From Adiantum capillus-veneris (lineage: Eukaryota > Streptophyta > Polypodiopsida > Polypodiales > Pteridaceae), in the NCBI GenBank assembly GCA_014529385.2, contig CM043953.1, positions 69,806,372 to 69,870,371 on the forward strand: 64,000 bases of DNA, read 5' to 3'. Positions within the stretch are counted from its first letter, which is position 1. Each line of letters begins with the position of its first letter. The notes under the pieces are model-generated. The model searched no databases, was not told where the DNA came from, and was given only the letters and a program-made list of their open reading frames with translations. Position numbers and translations under genes: made by a program. Shown in pieces: positions 55,176 to 64,000 of the stretch.

Positions 55176-56265
55176 CTATGTATCTATCCATGCTGTCTTC
55201 AATGATTTCTTTAGAAGCTGTAGGTTCTCCTTAAACTTTCTAAGATCCTCTTGTAACCAGTCATCTTTGTCACTCATCAAAAAGAGAGCATCTATGGAAT
55301 GACACACGTCAACCTTTGTGTTATGAGTAGATGGCACCTGGTCCTTCATAGCCATATGCAAATTTTTCCATTGCAGATACTCGCCTTTGCTAACCTAGGT
55401 GGAGTGATATACCCTTCCACTGTTTTTCATCTTCACATCTTTTATACCCAGTGGTTTGGATAATAATCTACAATACTTGACACCCCCAAAGGATCATTTA
55501 GAAGGAACATCCTTCACTTTGCTTGATCTTTTGTCGTCTCGTTGGATTTTGACACTGCCTCCATGGAGATCTATATCTGAAAATACTAATTCAAGGGCCT
55601 TGATCGCCATATGGCTCTCAATAAACTTATTTATTTTACAAGAAAACCCAATGTAGATATATACTAACTTCTCCACAGCTCTACAAAGAGCATGCATTGC
55701 ACAAATGTGGACATTAACAAGTGGAATTGCAAGAACTGGATAGAAGTTAGGATCTTCATTGTGTCAAGTAGGAGCCTTTCTCTCCATCACTTTGGGTCCA
55801 TCAACTTTGTAGACTCCATGTAGAATAGACATGGAGATTTTGTCATTGCATCCATTCCACAATTATACATACACTTCAATGTTTTGAGGTCACCTACAAG
55901 ATGCGAATGGACCTGAAAGTCTCCCCTCCCATCTACATACAACACCTTTCCTCAATTCATTTGGCCGTCAATTATGTCAAGAATGGGGGTTTATTGAAGA
56001 CCCATAACAAAATGCAATGGTCGTGCTCCTTTACCTAAAAGATTAAGCATGATGTGATGTGAAATGAGATTTATTAATTTAGTAAAAGGGTTGTAAGAAA
56101 ATGTATCACCTCGAAAGCACCCAGCCACCATATGTGCACTTTTGATTGAACACTGAAGTATAAAAAATCATTAATAAGACCCTTTGAAAGTGCCCTATTC
56201 ATCAATGTTATTGTAACTTGCTCAAGCTTCTTATCTTTTAGAATCCCACACTCGTCTAGCTTCAA
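55176..56265 (-). pseudogene. Unidentified coding block downstream of gypsy E
   Basis: Minus frames read, in order, 56265-56074 (MKLDECGILKDKKLEQVTIT), an interrupted middle, 55697-55494 (MHALCRAVEKLVYIYIGFSC, then DIDLHGGSVKIQRDDKRSSK) and 55361-55176 (DDWLQEDLRKFKENLQLLKK). The residues look like genuine, decayed protein and the blocks are collinear. I do not recognise the family. It may be a separate transposon ORF or a cellular gene fragment. Confidence 0.4.
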
Positions 56266-56399
56266 GACAAAACTCTACCATTCTGGTATGGAATGTAGTA
56301 AGTTCCATGAAGTTATTGTTGTGCTATGTAGGTGCTATTGCACGACATCTACCCCCTCCAAACCTGCACATCCTCCTGTATGTGTCATACTTGAAGTTT

Positions 56400-57022
56400 G
56401 GTGGCTCAATTCTCATGAAGGTTTATTGTCCACTTCCACATCTTCATCTTCTCCTTCTTCTAACAAATTTGCGTTTTCATCTTCATCAAATGCTACATTT
56501 TCATCCCTTATTTTGAACATTTTGATCCTCTTCCCTGCAACAAGAACCTTAATTTGTGTCCCATCCTCTGGCCGGCAACAAGAACCTTTATTTGTGTCCC
56601 ATCAAGCTCACATATTGTTAAGCTTTGGACAAACCATCTCTTAATAGACTTTCTCATGAAATTATGTTGATTGTCTAGACTGCTATCATACATTAGAACC
56701 TAGTCACCTTTTCTTCAATGTGTTTTGGCCAAAGATTATCTTTCTTTTCAAACCTATCTTTGTTCTTTAATCTTGCTTCCTTAAATCTTGATAATGATGC
56801 TTCAATGTCCTCTAATCTTCTTTCAAGTTGTCAAATCTGTAATGCAAGAAGACCTTCTCTAGTTATGTTTTCTTCCCAAAGTAGCACATTCCATGTGGGA
56901 ACCACATCCTCTATAGGCATCACAGGTTTTTGACCGTATATCAATTCAGTAGGCATGTAATGTGTGACTGAACTATGCGTTGTACGGTCAGCCCGCAAAG
57001 CATATGGTAATTGCCTTGGCCA
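56400..57022 (-). pseudogene. Integrase C-terminal region (gypsy E)
   Basis: Fragments read across frames include PTELIYGQKPVMPIEDVVPT, RRLEDIEASLSRFKEARLKN, VLMYDSSLDNQHNFMRKSIK and ELDGTQIKVLVAGQR. These match the tail of a gypsy integrase. A 38-bp tandem duplication (about 56537-56612) shifts the frame, and several stops are present. Confidence 0.65.
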
Positions 57023-57310
57023 TTAATGAGCTCTGCCTCTGCAAGCCTTGATGATTGAGGGATGGCCCCGTTCACTTTTCCCATTCCCTGCAGGGTTGTA
57101 AGAAGATGTGAGAGAAAGTCTAATGCCCAATCTTTTGAAAAAATTCCTATCTACAGTTATCTTTCCAGCACATCCATATCTACAAATTACATCTTCTAAG
57201 AGGAATCTGCATACTGCTTCTATAGTTTTAGTTCTTAATGCCCTTCCTTCAACTTGAGAGACAAATCCTCTAATGCAAGCACCAAGTATCTCATTTTGCC
57301 AAGTATTCAA
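57023..57310 (-). pseudogene. Integrase core fragment (gypsy E)
   Basis: The frame reads TIEAVCRFLLEDVICRYGCA, GKITVDR (second catalytic aspartate), a small deletion, FFKRLGIRLSLTSSYNPAGN and GKSERGHPSI (catalytic glutamate). The first aspartate region is absent or lies in a broken frame. Confidence 0.75.
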
Positions 57311-57329
57311 AAATTTCGAATGAACTTAT

Positions 57330-57815
57330 ACAGCATACATATTTACCTTTAGCATGAGATATTGTGTAGAAATTCATCCCTACATCATCAATCTCATTTA
57401 TCATATCTTCCTCATATTCATACCTTGCCCTAGAGAGCATATCCACAACTGGATTTTCATTCCCTTTAATATGCTTGAATTCTGGATTTAAGGACTTGAT
57501 GTATGCAATCTAGTGCAACATAGAAATATCAGGAGTTGTTGAACAACTTGTGATCATTCCAAGAAGAGGCAAGCAACCTGTTTCCACGATTACACTTTCT
57601 CCAATCAAATATTCCTTACAACTTTCAAGGCTGTAACTATGCTCCACAGTTCCCTCTTCACTTATGGATAATTTATTTGGAAAGTATTTAGGACTTTAGC
57701 TCCAAACCTTACCACATACATGTGCCCCTTGTCATCATCTTGCCCTATTGCCATCCAATCCCTGTAGGGCTTGTATCCACTACCACAATGACAGGCCATC
57801 CACATGCATAATCCA
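57330..57815 (-). pseudogene. RNase H fragment (gypsy E)
   Basis: From about 57815 on the minus strand, broken frames read PVIVVVDTSPTGIGW, KGHMYVVRFGAKVLNTFQIN, ELWSIVTALKVVRN, TPDISMLH and NPEFKHIKGNENPVVDMLSR. The D-T/A-S start and final D-M-L-S-R fit RNase H of gypsy elements. At least three frameshifts are needed. Confidence 0.6.
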
Positions 57816-59211
57816 CCCCCGGGGGATTCACTATTAGTAATGGGGGGATGTCACTTGCGTGCATCAAAATTAGAGAAACCCCCCTATGTACGGTATCTTA
57901 CTTGCTAACCTATCCCCTACATACGGACAAGATATGGACGTTCTCGCATTGAGCCATCCCTCCTCATACGGATTTCGTACGGAATGTAATGACCCACTAC
58001 TAGTAACATAACAATTTTAGAAGCACATGCTTTTGCAAAAATACATGTTGAACTGCAAATGAATAGAAGTGTACATTATAGTGTGTTTCCATTTGCAATA
58101 GATGTTAAGAGAACAAACCATGAAAAGCAACAAATATGATGATTACTAAATTAAAATAAACCAATCGTTTCAATGTAATTTGTCAAAAAACAAATAGCAT
58201 TTGCCTTGTAAACTGATACAAATCTCAATCTTAAAATATATGATACTAGCCACCTACTTAGTAGGCTTTCCACATGGGATTTAAGGCACACATATGAAAT
58301 GGATTGTTCTTTGAATAAAAAATAATGCATAATTTTAAACGACCATGAAAAACTTCACTCATCAAATCAAAACACATTACAAAACAATCCATTAAAATAT
58401 TGATCTTTTTGAACAAAAACAATTATATGTGATATGAATGCACATCTATGCTGAAGCAAAATGCAACTTTTAAAAAAGCAGCATCTGTATTTAATTTTGA
58501 GTTTATACATAAATTATAAATCTTAAAAATTTCACCATAGTCTCCTTTTGTACGGAGACCTCTTTCTCAAAAAAAATCAGTATACCCTGTTCTTGGACTC
58601 CCACATGGGATTTTCATCACATAATTTCTTTTTCCAAAAACTGTCCACCTCATCTTGGGCTCCCACTTGGGATTTAAGGATTATCTTACACATTAAAATC
58701 AAACACATTTTCAATATAGTCAAAGGAATCTAACTTCAAAGTGGTGGTATGACACATAGACCCAAGGTATGCTAGACGTGTCTTGGCAAGAAACTATAGC
58801 TCAAGATAACACACCTGGTCAAGCCATATGACCATGGGGGAAATTGAAACTATAGAATTTGTAACTACATGTAAAAGAAACTATCGATCTTAAAATCTTT
58901 GAACGCTTTTTATCGTAAAAGGAAGCACAACTACACATTTGGTAAGAATGGATAGCTCAAGAGACCCGATCAAGCCATATGGATAGCTAGAAGAACTGAA
59001 GATAAAAATCAATAGCTCAAGATGACACACCCGGTCAACCATGTGACAAATTGAGACTATATTTGTAATTATATACAAATTAAAGACATTGTGTTTGTGT
59101 GACACATAGACCCAAGGTATGCTAGACGTGTCTATATTTGTAATTATATACAAAATAAAAACATTGTCTATGTGTGATACATAGAGCCAACGTATGCTAG
59201 ACATGTCTTAG
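57816..59211. repeat. AT-rich stretch with short interspersed repeats
   Basis: No gene is seen. At 58748-58784, 59098-59133 and 59173-59206 there are three copies of a unit containing ACACATAGACCCAAGGTATG. Between them are related copies of TAGCTCAAGA...CACACC...GTCAA.CCAT. Near 57840-57960, pieces of CATACGG/GTACGGT recur. Confidence 0.6.
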
Positions 59212-59461
59212 TGTGCGCTCCTTGCCGCACTGTCGAAGCAAGGGACTTGCCGATACACCGCGTGCGAGCCACAGACGGCTCCAAGCACACAACAAGCCTA
59301 AACTAGCAAGCTCAAGAGAGCAAAGGGTGTGTCACTCACCGCTCTACGCTCGCCTTCGTGGTGGATTCCTCGCCGCGATGAAGAAGAAGCTGCAGTCGTG
59401 CCGCGCTCAACCGCTTCGCCGCCATCGTGCCTTCGTAATGCTCGATCGCACACACACTCTC

Positions 59462-59496
<35 letters not shown>

Positions 59497-59804
59497 AGGA
59501 GGTGAAGAAGAAGAAGATGGAGATGGAGATGGAGCAAGAGCACTCTTCTATTGCACAAATGAGAGAATGAGTAAAATTAGGTTTAGTTGGCTTTTATATG
59601 AGCTCACCCCATTCACACTTGGGCGCCCATGCTTAGCCAACTAATCCCTTGAATGTCCCAGTTAGAGTGCGCCTGTCATCGACGATCACTCTTACCCTTT
59701 TCCTATTGGTCCGACAAGCCCGGTACCTGACTCTACCAAATACATAATACGGTTACGGTGTCCGTCGTAGGCAATAGGGTGTCCGTGTGCCGTGAGGGTT
59801 AACA
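59212..59804 (-). repeat. 3' LTR of element F
   Basis: 593 bp, starting TGTGCGCTCC and ending GGGTTAACA on the plus strand. It contains (CT)n and (CA)n at about 59461-59494 and GAAGAAGAAGATGGAGATGG. The right edge is set by the polypurine tract. Confidence 0.9.
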
Positions 59805-59817
59805 TGCCCCCCTTCCT
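59805..59817 (-). other. Polypurine tract of element F
   Basis: The minus strand reads AGGAAGGGGGGCA directly before TGTTAACCC, the start of the 3' LTR. Confidence 0.8.
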
Positions 59818-61434
59818 GATGTAGATTCCGTCCTCGGAAGCTATTGAGTTGAAGCTGGTTCGTCGAGGTGGAAGAGCATTTGAGATGAATGTCCTTAGCC
59901 TTCTTCAGTCACTGCAAAATCAAACAACATTGGCACAGTAATTGCATTCTCTTAAAAAGCATATGTAATTTTAGGTAGAAAAATTGATTGGTAAAAGAAT
60001 TTCAAACAATTTGTTAGCAATGAACATTAAATTGCAATGTAATCAAATGCATAAACAGATGTAAAGGTAAAAAATTAAACAAGTCTGGGGTCGCTAATTT
60101 GACGGTCGAAAGGCACTAGAGATCGAATATTAATACCATGGGTAAGCTTCTTAATTTTCAGTGGTCAATTAAGTTGTTTAATCGCGAGAGCCAAGTATTC
60201 ATGTTCGAGGGCTGACTAGAGGCTATATCTAGAAAACCTTGTAGTTAAGCTACCATAAAAGGAATTTCTCATGAAATCATCGCCTGATTGATTACTTTTT
60301 TTTTGACCCCCCAAAGTCTTTTCACATTGATTCAATTATGATGTGTGTGCTTATTTTGTATGCCTTGGGTTTTTTGCTTTTCAAGGAAAAGCGCCCACAC
60401 TGGGAACCTCTAGGGCTCTAGTACCATAGGCGATACATGTGAGTGAAGTACCAAATCAAGCTGAGATTTCTCTTCCAGCTTAAAATTTTACATTGTGGCA
60501 CTTTGATTTTTTGTTTGTTCATTTTCAGCATTTAAATTTTGTAACTTTGGGGGGTCATATAACACTGTTACCCTCCCCAGGCTCATCACATTAGTAAACT
60601 CCCTTTATAATACTTAAGCTAAAGTTCAATAGGGTCAAGCCCACTAGAAAGCCCTAGTACATTTCATACAATGCTGCCTAAATCGGATTAAGAACCTAAG
60701 TAACCATTGCTTATTAGGAAGGCATTCCCCATGGTATTAAGAGAAGATTTCTAATACCTAGCTTAGTCAAACTAGCTTAGTCGGACTGCTTGATTTTTAA
60801 ACCTAGACAAGTGATTATGACAAAACATTACATTGAATTAAATGTTTGATAGTAAGCAAATGTGGTGAATATTAGGCTACCAATCACAATCAAAGCAGAC
60901 AAACATGAATGCAAAAAGATAAGGGCAATGCTAATGGACAAGAAACACCTGTTTGTGTTGATGGTCACGCTTGATTTGAAGTGTGAACGAGAGAAAGATT
61001 CCATGAAAGTCCAAATCCTATCAATAGCAACACGCTCCTGTACACACTAGGAAACACAAACAATACCTCTAAGAGGCACATCAGTGGGAAAAGAGAACTT
61101 CGCTAATCTCTCAACTCTAAAACAGAAACACTCCTATCGTACTAATCTTACCTACCCTCCATCACTCAAGTGATGAGGATCAAAGGTGTTTTATGGCATA
61201 GGTTTCTGTTTCATTGTACCAATTGTGACATGTGTAGGTCTGAGTCAATGTTTTGACTTTTAATGTGCATACTCGTTTGCTAATTGCTCTTGCTCTTTTT
61301 TTTTTTTTTGGTGAGTATAAAGCTTTATATGTACATTCCCTAAGATCGGGAGATATAGAGGTCAGGGAAAAAGGTTGAGAGGGAAGCAAGTGAATGATGG
61401 ATATCCACAAACACTCCCCCCTTCTTTGGGTAGA
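59818..61434. other. Internal non-coding region of element F
   Basis: 1.6 kb with no coding sequence seen on either strand. It contains a T-rich run near 61300-61311. It lies between the ORF and the polypurine tract on the minus strand. Confidence 0.5.
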
Positions 61435-62662
61435 TCATACCATTTGAAATGAGCTTGTCACCCTTTGAAACCAATTGTTCCAGTTGGTAATAGGTGAGGA
61501 TTTTTGCAAGTAGTTTTCTATTACCCTAGGTGCCTCGTCAAGTTGCAAGGGTGGTAAGGTACTCTCCCAGGATCGAACTTGAAGTGGTTCATCAGGTGAT
61601 TCTTGAACACTGGGAGGTGTGGATTCTTTTGTAGCTTCATGGAGGTCCACTACTATAGATGGAGGCTGTGTAGAAGCTTTTACCTCTATGGATATATTAC
61701 ATGAGGAGCTAGAAGCTTCTTGGGACTCCCCCCTTCCTGAGCTAGGTGGAACAAATCGTTCTTTCTTTGGTACCCAAACTAGCTCGGGAGCGGGTGTGTA
61801 GCATTCTGTGATTTTTTTCTTTCCACGATCATTGATTCGTTTTGGAGCTACGAGATTGGGCTCACATGGGTCAGGTGATAGGTAAGAGCACAATCTACGT
61901 TTTGGCACCCAGATTTGATCATTTCCTTGATAGTAGCCTTGGGCTTCCAATAGTCGTTTAGGGATGGATCCATCGCAACATTTTCTTACTTTTCTTGGAG
62001 CGAGTGGTACGTTTCTTACAAGGCTTCTGTTTTTTAGCACTAGATATGGTCACTAAAGAAGCTTTAGGGACCCACTTGTATGTTTTCTTCGTTACATTAG
62101 GATGAGTCTTGTCGGAAGCGATACGCATTGCTTGTAGCATATTTAAGGGTATAGGCATTTCATCCCCCTCAGGTGTTACCCAGGTCGTCCCCCTATTTCC
62201 CCAAGTGTCTATGGTTGATGCTAGGTGGAACAAATCCACATTGTCGGACTCAGTCATCCCAGGTAGGATATCCATATGGACACTCTTTGGGGGTGTGGGG
62301 TCCACGTGCGATGTGAAAGGAGAGTCCACTTCCCCACCCCCTTCGTGTGCTTCATTTACATCAGGTTCCGAGCGAGTAGCTCTACCTAATGTTTCTATGA
62401 AACGGCTAAACATACTAGTACTAGGCTGTGGAGCTTTGGGAGGTGCATGGCCTTCTCTCTCAGTGTTTTGGATAGGGTATGCTTCCATGATTTCTGAGTC
62501 GGAGGAGGAATCACTAGCGGCTATTTTAGGGTCTTGGGTGGTGCTACCTTGTGTCCCCGCTGAGGGTCTAAATCCTATCGTGGATGGGTAATGGGTGTCC
62601 GTATGAACAGAGGCACTACCAATATGATCATGCTCTAACACTCGTCCAGAGCGTAGGTTCAT
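61435..62662 (-). pseudogene. W-V-P-K motif ORF of element F
   Basis: From the ATG at 62662 the protein begins MNLRSGRVLEHD, a start seen in plant gypsy polyproteins. It has a polar, serine-rich first half, then a basic patch (KKQKPCKKRTTRSKKSKK). It carries three W-V-P-K motifs: YKWVPKASL, DQIWVPKRRL and LVWVPKKERF. A frameshift near 61960-62040 splits it into 62662-61958 and 62040-61435; together they span about 409 codons. The same motif type occurs downstream of integrase in A and C. The function is unknown. Confidence 0.65.
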
Positions 62663-63255
62663 ATGACTTGATCCCCTAGAAGTGTCAGTGAGTGCCCGTG
62701 AAGGCTGCTCACCTAGTATTTTTGGGTGTTTTGCAACCCAAGTCTTTTCTTAATTTGACTTTTTGGTCCTTTTTTTCTGACCCGGCTATAGAATAGAGCG
62801 TATGATAGCTCAAAACGAGCATCTCGGTCAGAGGGTCGTGCCGTGCTTTACAGCCCTCCGTTTGGTCACTCTATGCCCTCGGAATCCCTAAAACTCTCAA
62901 TTTCCAGTAGGGAATTAGGCCCAAACTAGAAAGTCTAAGGGTGCAAGTGGGAAGAGAAGGGAGGAGAGTGGAGGACTTGTCCCACATGCTCTCATTCCCT
63001 CTTGAGGGAGTAGGGTATATATATAAGAGTGAATCTAGTATATATCATAAGACTGAGGACTGAAGCCTGGGCCTGGGCTTGAGCTTGGGCTTGGGGAAAC
63101 GATCCCGATCTATCTTTTATACAGACCAGCCTGTGCGTTTTAAAACTCACGTTTTTTTATTTTCAAAAAATTTAACCGCCCGCTCACTCGCGTTTTTATT
63201 TTTCGGTTTTTTTTTTTCGGATTTTTTTTCCAAAAAAAAAATAATAATAATAAAA

Positions 63256-63332
<77 letters not shown>

Positions 63333-63660
63333 ATGCAGAAAATACAGAAACAGAAATTGCAGAAATTGCAGAAATTGAAAAAACGCAAGAAATGCAGAAA
63401 ATTGAAAAAGCACAGAAAATGCAAAAAATTGCAGAAATTGGAACTTGACAGAAAATTTAACACAGAAAATGCAGAAATTGAAACTTGACAGAACCAGAAA
63501 ATGCAATAACGCAAGAAATGCTAACTGTGCAGTGCAAACCAGAAAACGTAGAAAACGCAAAAAACAGAAATCTTCACACAACTACACACACTCATTCCCT
63601 GCCTTTCGAGATTGCACCACAAGAAAGCGTAAAGTGCTAACCGAGCTTAGTGTAGGGCAT
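62663..63660. other. Leader of element F with low-complexity repeats
   Basis: No gene. (TA)n lies at 63260-63329 and an imperfect array of GAAATTGCAGAAAATGCA-type units at about 63336-63570. Frames on either strand here are artefacts of the repeats. Confidence 0.7.
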
Positions 63661-63679
63661 ATCCCCGACAGCGGCGCCA
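63661..63679 (-). other. Primer-binding site of element F (tRNA-Asp type)
   Basis: The minus strand reads TGGCGCCGCTGTCGGGGAT, four bases inside the 5' LTR. Plant elements primed by tRNA-Asp commonly have TGGCGCCGTTGCCGGGGA; two positions differ here. Confidence 0.75.
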
Positions 63680-63683
63680 AAAA

Positions 63684-63933
63684 TGTGCGCTCCTTGCCGC
63701 ACTATCGAAGCAAGGGACTTGCCGATACACCGTGTGCGAGCCACAGACGGCTCCAAGCACACAACAAGCCTAAACTAGCAAGCTCAAGAGAGCAAAAGGT
63801 GTGTCACTCACCGCTCTACGCTCGCCTTCGTGGTGGATTCCTCGCCGCGATGAAGAAGAAGCTGCAGTCGTGCCGCGCTCAACCGCTTCGCCACCATCGT
63901 GCCTTCGTAATGCTCGATCGCACACACACTCTC

Positions 63934-63966
<33 letters not shown>

Positions 63967-64000
63967 AGGAGGTGAAGAAGAAGAAGATGGAGATGGAGAT
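63684..64000 (-). repeat. 5' LTR of element F (cut by window end)
   Basis: It matches 59212 onward over the visible 317 bp. The substitutions seen relative to the 3' LTR are all transitions, read as G to A or C to T. Confidence 0.9.

Larger units (their letters stand above)
56400..57815 (-). mobile_element. Ty3/gypsy element E fragment
   Basis: Minus-strand RNase H (57815 to about 57330), integrase core (57310-57023) and integrase tail (about 57020-56400) are in gypsy order. Motifs such as GKSERGH and AGQR-I-K differ from A and C, so this is another lineage. Both ends are missing. Confidence 0.75.
59212..64000 (-). mobile_element. Non-autonomous LTR retrotransposon F (window-truncated)
   Basis: The 3' LTR is 59212-59804 and the 5' LTR starts at 63684 and runs past the window end. 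A tRNA-type primer-binding site is at 63661-63679, a polypurine tract at 59805-59817, and between them lies one ORF without protease, polymerase or integrase. The visible overlap of the LTRs differs at four positions plus repeat lengths, so the insertion looks fairly recent. The candidate left target site is CTTAG (59207-59211); the other side is outside the window. Confidence 0.9.

Noticed and set aside
59213-59644. ORF of 143 codons, and its partner at 63445-63975
   Set aside because: Both lie in the LTR and leader of element F and are repeated only because the LTR is repeated. They match no protein.
63140-63581. F- and C-rich frames on the minus strand
   Set aside because: They result from (TA)n and the GCAGAAATTG-type array in the leader of F.

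Overview
This window looks like repeat-dominated nuclear DNA of a land plant with a large genome. The plant assignment rests on CACTA (En/Spm) transposons with spliced tnp2 and tnp1 genes, Ty3/gypsy elements of plant type (one with a second, archaeal-type RNase H), a captured fragment of a heavy-metal-associated plant protein (HIPP-like) gene, and a primer-binding site of the tRNA-Asp type. The many (CT)n, (GA)n and (CA)n tracts and the gypsy lineages would fit a fern, another seed-free plant or a gymnosperm, but the species cannot be fixed from sequence alone. I see no intact host gene.

Layout. 1-206 is a hairpin with internal tandem repeats. About 1067-9835 (minus) is gypsy element A: gag, protease, reverse transcriptase, RNase H and integrase, then an unusual second retropepsin-like domain and a W-V-x-K motif protein downstream of integrase. 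About 9812-14479 (minus) is B, an LTR element with a gag gene and no pol. About 14480-19330 (minus) is C, a decayed relative of A with the same post-integrase extension. 19330-23140 is gene-poor. 23141-32080 (plus) is gypsy D, split by CACTA-1 (25123-31731, target duplication AAA). 32090-40160 holds a possible solo LTR, a 285-bp inverted-repeat element, unrecognised ORFs and an FCP1-like phosphatase remnant. 40326-51531 (plus) is a LINE split by CACTA-2 (42894-49548, target duplication TGA). 53325-54642 is a transposon of a TTAA-target family whose other copy (47411-48751) lies inside CACTA-2. 56400-57815 (minus) is a gypsy E remnant. 59212 to the window end (minus) is F, a non-autonomous LTR element carrying a W-V-P-K motif ORF.

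How the parts relate. The two CACTA elements share ends, subterminal repeats, a perfect subterminal palindrome and tnp2/tnp1 genes, but differ in an internal slot: CACTA-1 carries the HIPP-like fragment there and CACTA-2 carries a diverged extra tnp1 copy. CACTA-2 has lost most of tnp2, so it would need transposase in trans. Elements A, C and F share short tryptophan motifs (W-V/I-P-K and variants), which sit downstream of integrase in A and C and in the only ORF of F.

All coding regions carry stops or frameshifts. Fragment edges are therefore approximate unless a terminal repeat fixes them. Family names come from motif reading, not from database searches.
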